Below, piece after piece: positions 1 through 6,217 of a stretch of 35,302 bases of DNA. This DNA is from a virus. The notes below the pieces were generated by a model. That model was not told the origin of the DNA. It worked only from the letters and a program-made list of their open reading frames with translations, and ran no database searches. Within the stretch, counting starts at the first letter, position 1, and every line of letters starts with the position of its first letter. The position numbers and the translations under genes are program-made. Where the stretch lies: the IMG/VR virus record IMGVR_UViG_3300021960_000252, positions 1 to 35,302 of that record. One strand, 5' to 3'.

Positions 1-236
1 ACAGGTTTGCGGCCACCTTTGTAATCCTTGTTCATAGAACGTTTACGTTGAGAGCCCTCATGGCCATCCCAAGCGACAATAACTTCGTTGGCGTTAAAGT
101 CCCTTGCGACCTTCTGTAATGACTTTAGAAAGCCAATTGTGCCGCCCACAGGGTTACCTTTGCGGTCCATGTGTGGACTAACAACATAAGAGCGCAAAAA
201 CATATTCAGCGCGTCAATAATAATTACGTTTTTCAT
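1..236 (-). CDS. 5'-3' exonuclease (FEN / Pol I 5'-nuclease type), N-terminal part
   Basis: The reading frame starts at the ATG at 236-234 and runs off the left edge, so only about 78 residues are visible. The start MKNVIIIDALNMFLRSYVV is the typical opening of FEN/5'-nuclease domains, with the metal-binding Asp in IIIDALN. GTIGFLKSLQKV follows, then VIVAWDGHEGSQRKR and DYKGGRKP, which match the family's second acidic motif and its basic helical-arch entry. Enzymes of this family remove RNA primers and 5' flaps (T4 RNase H, T7 gp6 and the N-terminal domain of Pol I). A GGAGG ribosome site sits just upstream of the ATG. The gene has its own perfect promoter at 259-287, separated from uvsX by a terminator. 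With the separate family A polymerase at 7974-9161 it would supply the 5'-nuclease activity that Pol I carries in one chain. Confidence 0.85.
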   Translation of the reverse strand, partial: MKNVIIIDALNMFLRSYVVSPHMDRKGNPVGGTIGFLKSLQKVARDFNANEVIVAWDGHEGSQRKRSMNKDYKGGRKP

Positions 237-258
237 TTATCCTCCAAGATGTGTTTAC

Positions 259-287
259 ATTATAACACATTCTGAAGAGGTTGTCAA
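259..287 (-). promoter_or_regulatory. sigma70-type promoter, perfect consensus with extended -10
   Basis: On the minus strand TTGACA (287-282) is followed by exactly 17 nt and TATAAT (264-259). TG stands one base before the -10 hexamer, which makes an extended -10 (TGTTATAAT). It points at the 5'-3' exonuclease gene starting at 236 and lies directly after the uvsX terminator. Four more promoters in the left part share the CTTGACA core and the 17-nt spacing. Confidence 0.9.
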
Positions 288-296
288 GTAGAAAGT

Positions 297-329
297 ACAA
301 AAAAACCCCAAGACCGAAGTCAAGGGGTT
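297..329 (-). terminator. rho-independent terminator of uvsX
   Basis: An 11-bp stem (304-314 with 319-329) closes a loop that reads UUCG in minus-strand RNA. It is followed by a run of U. It lies 20 nt after the uvsX stop codon and just before the next promoter, so it insulates the two transcripts. Confidence 0.9.
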
Positions 330-348
330 ATTGAGAGTTCCTTCAGGA

Positions 349-1455
349 TTAACCTTCGTTGGACTCTTCGTCAATTCCAAAGTTTTTGCCTTCAGAATCG
401 AACTTTTTAATGATTTCTTCATCCATGATGTCGAATACAACAGAGCGGAACTCGTCGTCTTTCAACTTATCTAACCATTGAGATCGCTGAAATTTGTATT
501 CCTTTCCGTCTCGGCTATATAACTTGTTCCATGCTCCTGCTTTGAAACGATCAGAGCCAGATGCTCTTAGTGCCTCAAGCCATGATTCTTCATCTTGGAT
601 TCCCACATCTTTGCCCCAGAGAATCTTAAAGCCACATGTGCGACCTTCGGATCCGAAACGGGACTTCTCAACCTTTACTTTCACTTCAGATCCTACACGG
701 AGTCCAGAATCGTCTGTGACATAAGAGGCTTTTGCTTTACGCTTTGTAAGCCAGATTCGAAGAGAACAGAAGTATTCAATTGCCTTTCCGCCGGGAGCAA
801 CATAAGGGGTTGTCATGGCTTCTGCGACATTTGAAGTAATGTTCGTCTTAAGTTGGTTGATTAGCAACATTGTGCATTGCTGATTCGCCAATGGAATAGT
901 AAGCTTTGGAAAAGCTTTTCCGAAGATGCGGGGCTTCACAGCCATTGACGATTGAGGATTAAAATCACCTTCGAGGTCCTTCTCGGAAGAAGTTGCTGCA
1001 ATGGAGTCCCAAATAAATAGAAACTGGGTTTCTGAATACTCGGACATTAGATCCTCAATTGTTTCCAAGGTTTTCTCAACGGATACTGCTTGGATATATA
1101 AGAAATCATTATTAATATCGATACCAGAACTCTTGAGGAAGTTTGGATCGATTGCGGACTCAGCATCGAAATAAACAACGCAGTGTCCCATCTTTTGTGC
1201 TTGTGCAGCGATCTGACATGCCATATAGGACTTGCCAGCACTGGATAAACCAGCGAGTTCGGTAATCTTCCCAACGGGAATACCGGCCATCTCACCGCGA
1301 CAAATGATAGAATCCAACCAGCGTGAGCCAGTTGGAATCCATTCTTTGACCTCGGTAGGATTGTCTAAGTTAAGATCGTGAGCAATGTCAAGTCCGACTT
1401 TTTTATTGACGAACTTTTTCATTGACGCGATGTCAATCTTACCTGCCTTGGTCAT
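349..1455 (-). CDS. uvsX: UvsX/RecA-like recombinase
   Basis: This 368-aa protein is a RecA-fold strand-exchange ATPase, the enzyme that T4-type phages use for recombination-dependent replication and repair. Walker A is GLSSAGKS (about residues 69-76). VVYFDAES (about 93-100) matches the RecA FIDAEHALD segment with the catalytic Glu. FLFIWDSIAA (about 145-154) is Walker B. The later NQLKTNI followed by PGGKAIEYFCSLRIWL corresponds to the RecA loop L2 region (NQIR... GGNALKFYASVRLDI). Length is close to RecA and T4 UvsX. The start ATG overlaps the stop of the upstream lipoprotein gene as TAATG, which suggests coupled translation. A strong terminator follows the stop codon. Confidence 0.92.
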   Translation of the reverse strand: MTKAGKIDIASMKKFVNKKVGLDIAHDLNLDNPTEVKEWIPTGSRWLDSIICRGEMAGIPVGKITELAGLSSAGKSYMACQIAAQAQKMGHCVVYFDAESAIDPNFLKSSGIDINNDFLYIQAVSVEKTLETIEDLMSEYSETQFLFIWDSIAATSSEKDLEGDFNPQSSMAVKPRIFGKAFPKLTIPLANQQCTMLLINQLKTNITSNVAEAMTTPYVAPGGKAIEYFCSLRIWLTKRKAKASYVTDDSGLRVGSEVKVKVEKSRFGSEGRTCGFKILWGKDVGIQDEESWLEALRASGSDRFKAGAWNKLYSRDGKEYKFQRSQWLDKLKDDEFRSVVFDIMDEEIIKKFDSEGKNFGIDEESNEG

Positions 1456-1688
1456 TACATCACCTCGTCGTTAGGGTAACAAACGCCAAGTTCATCATTT
1501 GTTTTAAATTCTGATGTCTCGGTTTCTTCAGTCTCTTCTTCTGTTTCCTCGGACGAACCTGTGTCTTCGGTTTCTTCAGAAGAAGTTTCTTCAGTTCTTT
1601 CTTCAACGACTTCTTCAGTTGCGGTGTCTCGAGTTTCCTCTTCTTTATCACCGCAGGCAAAGAATAGGGTTAATAGTAATGTAGTCAT
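1455..1688 (-). CDS. Small acidic lipoprotein (predicted)
   Basis: This 77-aa protein starts MTTLLLTLFFACGDKEEE: a very short hydrophobic N-terminus followed by Cys12, which looks like a lipobox (L-F-F-A-C, unusual at -3). The rest is almost all Glu, Thr and Ser up to a short tail with a second Cys (GVCYPNDEVM). Such low-complexity acidic lipoproteins are common in bacterial cell envelopes, where the linker keeps the anchor and tail apart. The start follows an AAGGAG site with good spacing, and the stop overlaps the uvsX start (TAATG). A phage lipoprotein could act in superinfection exclusion or envelope change, but this is inference; no known family is recognised. The hydrophobic stretch is short for a signal peptide, so export is likely but not certain. 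Confidence 0.7.
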   Translation of the reverse strand: MTTLLLTLFFACGDKEEETRDTATEEVVEERTEETSSEETEDTGSSEETEEETEETETSEFKTNDELGVCYPNDEVM

Positions 1689-1754
1689 GTTTACTCCTTA
1701 ATTTATATAAACTTAAGGCACCTGTGAACCCGTGCCTTCCTGCGGTAATTGTCT

Positions 1755-3344
1755 TTATAAAGACTGTCGTCTAGTTAATCGACGCAAATTATCTGCGAAT
1801 CTACTCTCGATATTATCGAAAGCTTCTCTCAAAGTGTCCGAACACTCACCATTTAAAGATTGTAATCTTTCATAATATAAAGACCAGCCAATTGAGATAA
1901 GAAGCATTCTAGTAGAATCTTTAGTTTCTGCTGACTTATTATTGTAATGATTTCTAATAAATTCATTATCAGTATTAATCTTAATCACATACTTAAAAGA
2001 AGAGTTATCATTGGAATTTAATTCTATTAGAATTGGTAAATTGTATTTACTACAGGGCTCATCAACAATCTCAAATCCATGCTTTGGCTTTGATACAACT
2101 GTTTCGGGGGTAACTTTAACTAGTTTGTCTTTTGAACCTCTGGGATCATTAGGATCTTGAGGGCCTACTTTAACATCCCTTAAGACGTCAGAAGCATCTT
2201 GACCCATTTTTTGTAAATCTCTTTCAGATTCTTCTTTTGTTTGAGAAGTGTCTCGAGAGTCTCTTAGATCTGAATAGTGTTGAACCCAGGGTTTTAGCGA
2301 ACTAACCACTGCGTCAACAAGACTGGAATTTGGAGAAACTGAATCTTTTGAGTTTGACAAATTCATGAATTCATCAGAGTCTTCATGAAAATACAATGCC
2401 CATCGAATGTCTCGGCGGTTTTGAGACTTCTCCCACAACCCAGGCCATCTAGAGCCTCCGAAGACACCAGACTCTACAAGGCGGTTGTTTCTGAAAATGT
2501 TACCTCCTGATTTTGCCATTCTTCCGTGGCTTTTTTTAGGGTGGTTGTAGACTGAGACGGCTCTAAGCTTAATCCCAGAATTAGTCTCTGATGGCTCAAC
2601 GACATACATATCAATCAATTGCTCCGTGAGGGGATTATTCCACTCCAAAGGATCGTCATAACGGACAGACTCTCCGCCTATAGTAATAGATAGGCATTCC
2701 GTATACAAAGAATGATAATACGTCTTACCATACTGTTTCTTCAAGACACCTGAGACTTGTTTAATATTAAGGTTCGTCATTCTGTCTAAGTTTGTTAGAT
2801 AAATCAAAGTACCAGAATCCGAATTCATTTTATCAAGGTATGAATCGAGCATGGCAACATAAAATAGATTAGAAGGGTCTGTTGGGTCTAGAGATTGAGA
2901 GCCCCAAGCATCACGAGATTGTACTTCATGTAGATCATATTTTCGAATATTGTATTCTCCATTTTTCTTTGTAATGGTCACTTTTACGGCAGCAAGGGCT
3001 AATGCACCATTTGTACCGCCCATTCCGAATTTGCCATTATCATGCTCTCCATAGTCTCGATCAGCTCCAAGAGCAAATGAGTTTTTTAACTCATTATATG
3101 ACATTCCGTCACCGTCGTCAGCTATAATAATAGCGTTCATTTTATTTGGATTATTTGACTCAAAATCAACAATGACCTGTGTACAGTTAGCATCTTGTGA
3201 ATTATCTATCATTTCCAAGATTGCTGTTTTGTATTCGTATCCACTGGATCTCATACTATTAATGAATTTTGCACCAATCGGTGCTGGGTCGAACTTGATA
3301 TCGGCCATATTTTGCATATATTCTGCGTTACTTAATGATGACAT
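1755..3344 (-). CDS. GHKL-fold ATPase (Hsp90/MORC/rIIA-like)
   Basis: This 529-aa protein has an N-terminal GHKL ATP-binding domain. The N-box is AILEMIDNSQDA (about 41-52) with Glu44 and Asn48. The G1 box is DDGDGMS (about 76-82). The G2 box is GKFGMGG (about 104-110). The remaining about 400 residues are not recognised; they include a Lys/Gly/Arg-rich segment near RMAKSGGNIFRNNRL and a charged Ser/Asp/Glu region in the middle. In T4, rIIA also carries a GHKL domain, and bacterial MORC-like proteins share the EMIDNSxDA pattern, so an rIIA-type or DNA-clamp ATPase role is possible. It lies downstream of the ssDNA-binding protein terminator and upstream of the lipoprotein and uvsX. The ATG has a GGAGT site. 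The ATPase call is firm; the biological role is open. Confidence 0.8.
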   Translation of the reverse strand: MSSLSNAEYMQNMADIKFDPAPIGAKFINSMRSSGYEYKTAILEMIDNSQDANCTQVIVDFESNNPNKMNAIIIADDGDGMSYNELKNSFALGADRDYGEHDNGKFGMGGTNGALALAAVKVTITKKNGEYNIRKYDLHEVQSRDAWGSQSLDPTDPSNLFYVAMLDSYLDKMNSDSGTLIYLTNLDRMTNLNIKQVSGVLKKQYGKTYYHSLYTECLSITIGGESVRYDDPLEWNNPLTEQLIDMYVVEPSETNSGIKLRAVSVYNHPKKSHGRMAKSGGNIFRNNRLVESGVFGGSRWPGLWEKSQNRRDIRWALYFHEDSDEFMNLSNSKDSVSPNSSLVDAVVSSLKPWVQHYSDLRDSRDTSQTKEESERDLQKMGQDASDVLRDVKVGPQDPNDPRGSKDKLVKVTPETVVSKPKHGFEIVDEPCSKYNLPILIELNSNDNSSFKYVIKINTDNEFIRNHYNNKSAETKDSTRMLLISIGWSLYYERLQSLNGECSDTLREAFDNIESRFADNLRRLTRRQSL

Positions 3345-3483
3345 TTTTACTCCACGTCTTAATTATTTTTACCCACTGCTTTAGCGAGCAATTATAGTGA
3401 ACCATATAATATTTCTCCCACAATATGAGGAGAATTTTAACTCCAAAATACAAAGAAGGTTCAATCATCATATCTAAGAGTTT

Positions 3484-3520
3484 AAAAAAAGGCCGTTTTT
3501 GTAACCACGGGAAAACGGCC
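3484..3520 (-). terminator. rho-independent terminator of the ssDNA-binding protein gene
   Basis: In minus-strand RNA a 9-bp stem (GGCCGUUUU with AAAACGGCC; 3512-3520 and 3491-3499) is followed by seven U residues (3490-3484). It lies 32 nt after the stop of the gp32-like gene. Confidence 0.92.
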
Positions 3521-3551
3521 AAACCCTCAACAACACAGGAGGACCTACGAC

Positions 3552-4325
3552 TTAATCTTCACTCATGAATGCAGCGAAAGCTTGATCCACACTCTCTCCA
3601 GTTTGCTTGTTGAACTTTTGCGTCTCTGTAGAAGAGGACTCTGCTGAAGAGTCGGAGGACAGGTAACCATCCAGCAGAGCTTGGACCTCTTCCGCGGTCT
3701 TGCGATCAAATAAATCGTCGATCACAGGGACGGAATCCAAAAGTTCTTGACAATCAGCGATGTTATCGTCACACAAGATTGATGGACGACGACGAGGTTG
3801 AAGAGTTGTCTTCGGGAAAGTACCGGGAGTTCCAGGAACATTATAGTTCAACTTAATATCAGTACCAGTTTGAGGGTCTGTAATATCTCCATAGTCAGGA
3901 TCTAAGACATATCCCAAAAGGGTCTCATATGCGGTCTTACCATAAGCCCAAATTTTTACTCCTTCACTTTCGTTACCTCGAACAAGGACTGGTGAGTAGT
4001 ATCGCTTTCGCGCAAACATTTTCTTAGCTTCATTCTTTAGATTTTGATCGTCATTTTCAACACCATCTCGCCAAAGCTTAGATGCAAAGTCACAGATTGG
4101 GCATTCGCCTCCATCGTTGCGCTTGTTGCAATAGATTCCAGGATTCTTTCCTACATTGTAGTGAAAGTGGAATTCACGGAACGGATCGCCATCTGCAGTT
4201 GGAAGAATTCGAATCATCTGGTCTCCAGCTTTTGGTCGCCACATAGTTGATTTACTTCCAGATGGTTTTCCACCGGTTTTACTCGCGTTTAATTTAGCAC
4301 GCATTGCTTCAAGATTAATAGCCAT
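3552..4325 (-). CDS. 32: gp32-like single-stranded DNA-binding protein
   Basis: This 257-aa protein has the layout of T4 gp32. It has a short basic N-terminus (residues 1-30, rich in Lys/Ser/Gly), a core with a zinc-binding set H53/H55...C66...C75-x2-C78 (HFHYNVG, then YCNKRNDGGECPICDF), a Lys/Arg/Tyr-rich patch KKMFARKRYYSPVLVRG, and a Ser/Glu-rich linker ending in a short acidic tail (AFAAFMSED). T4 gp32 coats ssDNA cooperatively and recruits replication and recombination proteins through its acidic tail. It is expressed from its own perfect promoter (4409-4437) and ends at a strong terminator, so it forms a one-gene unit. Its leader may be structured (see 4369-4395). Confidence 0.88.
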   Translation of the reverse strand: MAINLEAMRAKLNASKTGGKPSGSKSTMWRPKAGDQMIRILPTADGDPFREFHFHYNVGKNPGIYCNKRNDGGECPICDFASKLWRDGVENDDQNLKNEAKKMFARKRYYSPVLVRGNESEGVKIWAYGKTAYETLLGYVLDPDYGDITDPQTGTDIKLNYNVPGTPGTFPKTTLQPRRRPSILCDDNIADCQELLDSVPVIDDLFDRKTAEEVQALLDGYLSSDSSAESSSTETQKFNKQTGESVDQAFAAFMSED

Positions 4326-4368
4326 AATAATTTACTCCATTGGTTATTTTTTTGTGTTTTATCACTAA

Positions 4369-4395
4369 GGTAGGCAGGGTTTCAACCATACCCCC
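4369..4395 (-). promoter_or_regulatory. Possible structured mRNA leader of the ssDNA-binding protein gene
   Basis: The leader between the promoter and the ATG at 4325 has a GC-rich part where GGUA can pair with UACC around an inner GGU-UGAA-ACC hairpin. About 40 nt of A/U-rich, apparently unpaired RNA then reaches to the ribosome site. T4 gene 32 mRNA has a pseudoknot followed by an unpaired leader, which gp32 binds to repress its own translation. The layout is similar, but the pairing here is weak and was found by eye. Confidence 0.3.
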
Positions 4396-4408
4396 ATCGT
4401 GTATTTAT

Positions 4409-4437
4409 ATTATAACATAGTTTTGATACCTTGTCAA
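4409..4437 (-). promoter_or_regulatory. sigma70-type promoter, perfect consensus with extended -10
   Basis: Minus strand: TTGACA (4437-4432), 17 nt, TATAAT (4414-4409), with TG one base before the -10. It drives the gp32-like gene and lies between that gene and the CAU tRNA. Confidence 0.92.
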
Positions 4438-4463
4438 GTATTTTTTTAAAGTTTTTTAGAAAA

Positions 4464-4536
4464 TAGGCACTCTAGGATTTGAACCTAGGACCAAAGGATT
4501 ATGAGTCCCCTGCGCTAACCGCTGCGCCAAGTGCCC
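4464..4536 (-). tRNA. tRNA with CAU anticodon, probably tRNA-Ile2 (lysidine type) rather than Met
   Basis: A full 73-nt cloverleaf reads on the minus strand: acceptor GGGCACT with AGTGCCT, D-arm GCGC...GCGC, anticodon stem GGGGA with TCCTT closing the loop CTCATAA, T-arm CTAGG-TTCAAAT-CCTAG and discriminator A. The anticodon is CAU. The parts flanking the loop (GACTCATAATC and TTGGTC) resemble E. coli tRNA-Ile2 more than elongator tRNA-Met, and the closed first pair excludes a normal initiator tRNA. CCA is not encoded. It lies 16 nt after the stop of the 111-aa exported protein gene and is probably cut from that transcript. Confidence 0.88.
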
Positions 4537-4552
4537 ATGAAACTTGCATTTC

Positions 4553-4888
4553 CTAATCACATCTATAGAGTCGCACATAATCAGCTGGACTTCCATGGAT
4601 TTGCCATCCGGCTTCGAACCACGAGAAATTTGAAGCAGCGTTGATAAAACAAAACTTGCCAACATTAACTCCGTCTTGATTATACATCCACAAGCAACTG
4701 GAATCTTCGATATAAACCAAACTGATTTTGATTTTATCTTGTGCTGGTGCTTTAATGGTCATGCTGCCTTTCTCCATTAAGAAATAACTGCTATAGCATG
4801 TTGATAAACTCTCGGAATAACGACCGAACCAAAGTGAATCGTCAGCTTGCGCTGTTCCAATAAGTGTAGAAAATAATAGTGATAACAT
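4553..4888 (-). CDS. Small exported protein, unknown function
   Basis: This 111-aa protein begins MLSLLFSTLIGTAQADD, a short signal peptide with a likely cleavage after AQA (residues 13-15). The mature part, about 96 residues, has four Cys (about C31, C65, C80 and C110), fitting two disulfides in the periplasm, and is rich in aromatic residues (SNFSWFEAGW). No family is recognised. The ATG follows a strong AAGGAGGAC site. It lies between the two tRNA genes, downstream of the terminator at 4905-4960. It may act in the cell envelope, for example in blocking superinfection, but nothing in the sequence proves this. Confidence 0.7.
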   Translation of the reverse strand: MLSLLFSTLIGTAQADDSLWFGRYSESLSTCYSSYFLMEKGSMTIKAPAQDKIKISLVYIEDSSCLWMYNQDGVNVGKFCFINAASNFSWFEAGWQIHGSPADYVRLYRCD

Positions 4889-4904
4889 ATGTCCTCCTTG
4901 TTAT

Positions 4905-4960
4905 AAAAAATCCCCTTGATTCTCTACATGCATCCTGTACATAAGGTACTAGCAAGGGGA
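4905..4960 (-). terminator. Terminator-like hairpin after tRNA-Arg
   Basis: In minus-strand RNA UCCCCUUG (4960-4953) can pair with CAAGGGGA (4918-4911), followed by six U (4910-4905). The loop is long, about 34 nt, and holds a further GUAC-containing inverted sequence. It follows the tRNA-Arg 3' end by 3 nt. Confidence 0.7.
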
Positions 4961-4963
4961 AAG

Positions 4964-5040
4964 TGGTACTCCCGACAGGATTCGAACCTGTGACCGTCCG
5001 CTTAGAAGGCGGATGCTCTATCCAGCTGAGCTACGGAAGC
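4964..5040 (-). tRNA. tRNA-Arg (UCU anticodon)
   Basis: A full cloverleaf with encoded CCA reads on the minus strand: acceptor GCTTCCG with CGGGAGT, D-arm AGCTCAGCTGGATAGAGC, anticodon stem TCCGC with GCGGA around the loop CTTCTAA (anticodon TCT), T-arm CACAG-GTTCGAATC-CTGTC... with the usual TTCGAAT loop, discriminator A, then CCA. It would read AGA codons, which suits an AT-rich phage. Terminator-like hairpins lie directly on both sides. Confidence 0.93.
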
Positions 5041-5069
5041 AAAAAAGCGGCCTTTTGGTGGGTAGCCGC
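5041..5069 (-). terminator. rho-independent terminator between the 85-aa gene and tRNA-Arg
   Basis: In minus-strand RNA GCGGC (5069-5065) pairs with GCCGC (5051-5047), followed by six U (5046-5041). The U-run directly abuts the first base of tRNA-Arg, so tRNA synthesis from the upstream promoter would need read-through. Confidence 0.75.
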
Positions 5070-5081
5070 GAACCCAAAGCA

Positions 5082-5339
5082 CTAAAACAGATTAACTGTT
5101 ACATCTTGTGTTTGACTTGTGATGTTTCCAATTTGTGTATTGGAATTAAATGTACGATACGCTTGACGATCAATATCATATACAGTTTCCATTCCTTCCC
5201 TTAGGTTCCGCTCTTGATGAATCGTTGGAAACGTTCCATTTGGAGCCTCGGAAGGTCGGATAAAATTCATTGTTCGGTTTTCGCCACGTTGTGTGACAAA
5301 TGTTCCGCTATATACTGTTGTACTAATTGTGTTGCTCAT
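5082..5339 (-). CDS. Small protein, possibly SH3-barrel type, unknown function
   Basis: This 85-aa protein starts MSNTISTTVYSGTFVTQRGE and continues RTMNFIRPSEAPNGTFP. The pattern of short beta strands with a GENRTMNF turn recalls small SH3-barrel proteins of T4-like phages that regulate or modify host functions, but the match is by memory only. It is the first gene after the perfect promoter at 5379-5407, has a GGAGG site 4 nt before its ATG, and is closed by a terminator at 5041-5069. This layout predicts strong expression. Confidence 0.65.
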   Translation of the reverse strand: MSNTISTTVYSGTFVTQRGENRTMNFIRPSEAPNGTFPTIHQERNLREGMETVYDIDRQAYRTFNSNTQIGNITSQTQDVTVNLF

Positions 5340-5378
5340 AAAACCTCCATATTGTTTTGAGTCATTGTTGATATTTAT

Positions 5379-5407
5379 ATTATAACATATCCAAAAGGGT
5401 TTGTCAA
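5379..5407 (-). promoter_or_regulatory. sigma70-type promoter, perfect consensus with extended -10
   Basis: Minus strand: TTGACA (5407-5402), 17 nt, TATAAT (5384-5379), TG one base before the -10. The -35 lies inside the 3' end of the upstream 164-aa gene. The ten bases around the -35 are the same as in the promoters at 259-287 and 4409-4437 (TACTTGACAA). Confidence 0.92.
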
Positions 5408-5898
5408 GTAGAAAGGCAAACTTTTTTCAAAAAAAGTGATTCTGCTTGCATTGTCTCCAATCTTTCGAGATAGAAGTCGTTGTCAATCTGACCTTCCATT
5501 TTTCCTTGCTGAATCCACTTCATTTGTCGTTGAATGTAACTTGCGATTTCTTCTTCGGTCTCGAAAAGATATTCAGAGTGATCCATTCCTTCTCGGATTG
5601 CTTTTTCGTATTGTGGAAACAGATTGATTGCTGTCTGATAAACGTGCCGATAGTGAATCACGTCTTCAAGGTGTGTTTCTGCAGAGAATGACACGTAAAC
5701 TCTCGGAGTTCCAAACTTCTCTTTTGTTTGAAGAACGCTGATGTTTGATCTTGTTACGATGTCTGTTGTGTAGGGTCTGTGCATTGGCCCTATCAAAGCA
5801 TAGCCAATCCAGTTTGCAATTGTTCCTATTGTATAAAAATAATCTTTGTGTTCTTCGCTTTCGCTTCCCCACATGTTGTAATAAATTTGTTCAGTCAT
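5404..5898 (-). CDS. Hypothetical protein
   Basis: This 164-aa protein is not recognised. It opens MTEQIYYNMWGSESEEHKD, has a Gly/Ile-rich stretch (IGTIANWIGYALIGPM), a central beta-rich part (TPRVYVSFSAET) and a mostly helical, charged C-terminal third (SYIQRQMKWIQQGKMEGQ). No signal peptide or catalytic motif is visible. Its ATG overlaps the TGA of the upstream 60-aa gene (ATGA), so the two are probably translated together. The stop lies within the -35 region of the next promoter. Confidence 0.7.
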   Translation of the reverse strand: MTEQIYYNMWGSESEEHKDYFYTIGTIANWIGYALIGPMHRPYTTDIVTRSNISVLQTKEKFGTPRVYVSFSAETHLEDVIHYRHVYQTAINLFPQYEKAIREGMDHSEYLFETEEEIASYIQRQMKWIQQGKMEGQIDNDFYLERLETMQAESLFLKKVCLST

Positions 5899-6077
5899 TT
5901 ACCCTCCAGTTCTTTCAGAACATTTCGAAGCCGCAATATCATGTTTGACGCTTCAAATATTTTTTCAATTATAAATTTTAATTCTGTCTCATTTAAATTA
6001 TCATTGGCAACAGAATCGATTGCAATGGACTCAAACCTAATCAAGCGTGCCATTTCGTGCATTATTTCTTTTTTCAT
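5895..6077 (-). CDS. Hypothetical small helical protein
   Basis: This 60-aa protein is predicted largely helical, with heptad-like Leu/Ile spacing (LKFIIEKIFEASNMILRLRN). No family is recognised. The ATG has a GGAGAAAGAAA leader and lies inside the 3' end of the upstream 59-aa gene (41-nt overlap). The stop overlaps the next start as ATGA. This tight packing supports a real gene in the operon that begins upstream at the polymerase. Confidence 0.6.
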   Translation of the reverse strand: MKKEIMHEMARLIRFESIAIDSVANDNLNETELKFIIEKIFEASNMILRLRNVLKELEGK

Positions 6078-6216
6078 TTTCTTTCTCCAGTTGTTGCAGG
6101 TATTTCTCGTCTACTACCATTGGCATACCTGATACCATAATTATCGAACAACCCCAAGGAAGCTTCTTCCTTGCCTTTATATTTGATCTTCTGATCATAT
6201 CGATCAACGTAATCAT
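6037..6216 (-). CDS. Hypothetical small basic protein
   Basis: The start is placed at the ATG at 6216, giving 59 aa beginning MITLIDMIRRSNIKARKKLP, because an AAGGAGGA site (6221-6228) lies at the right distance. A longer reading upstream would overlap the preceding gene by about 145 nt. The protein is basic at its start, has a short hydrophobic middle (WGCSIIMVSGMPMVV) and ends in a charged helix. No family is recognised. The promoter at 6392-6420 is the nearest upstream start of transcription. Confidence 0.65.
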   Translation of the reverse strand: MITLIDMIRRSNIKARKKLPWGCSIIMVSGMPMVVDEKYLQQLEKENEKRNNARNGTLD

Positions 6217-6217
6217 A

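Noticed and set aside
1715-1738. Hairpin AAGGCAC/GTGCCTT between the GHKL and lipoprotein genes
   Set aside because: A 7-bp stem without a proper U-run, so it was not called a terminator; it may be an mRNA-stabilising loop.
3328-3471. A possible 47-aa minus-strand gene (MMIEPSLYFGVKILLILWEK...) overlapping the GHKL start
   Set aside because: Hydrophobic stretch but no ribosome site before its ATG codons; probably non-coding leader DNA. A weak TATAAT at 3391-3396 has no -35 partner.
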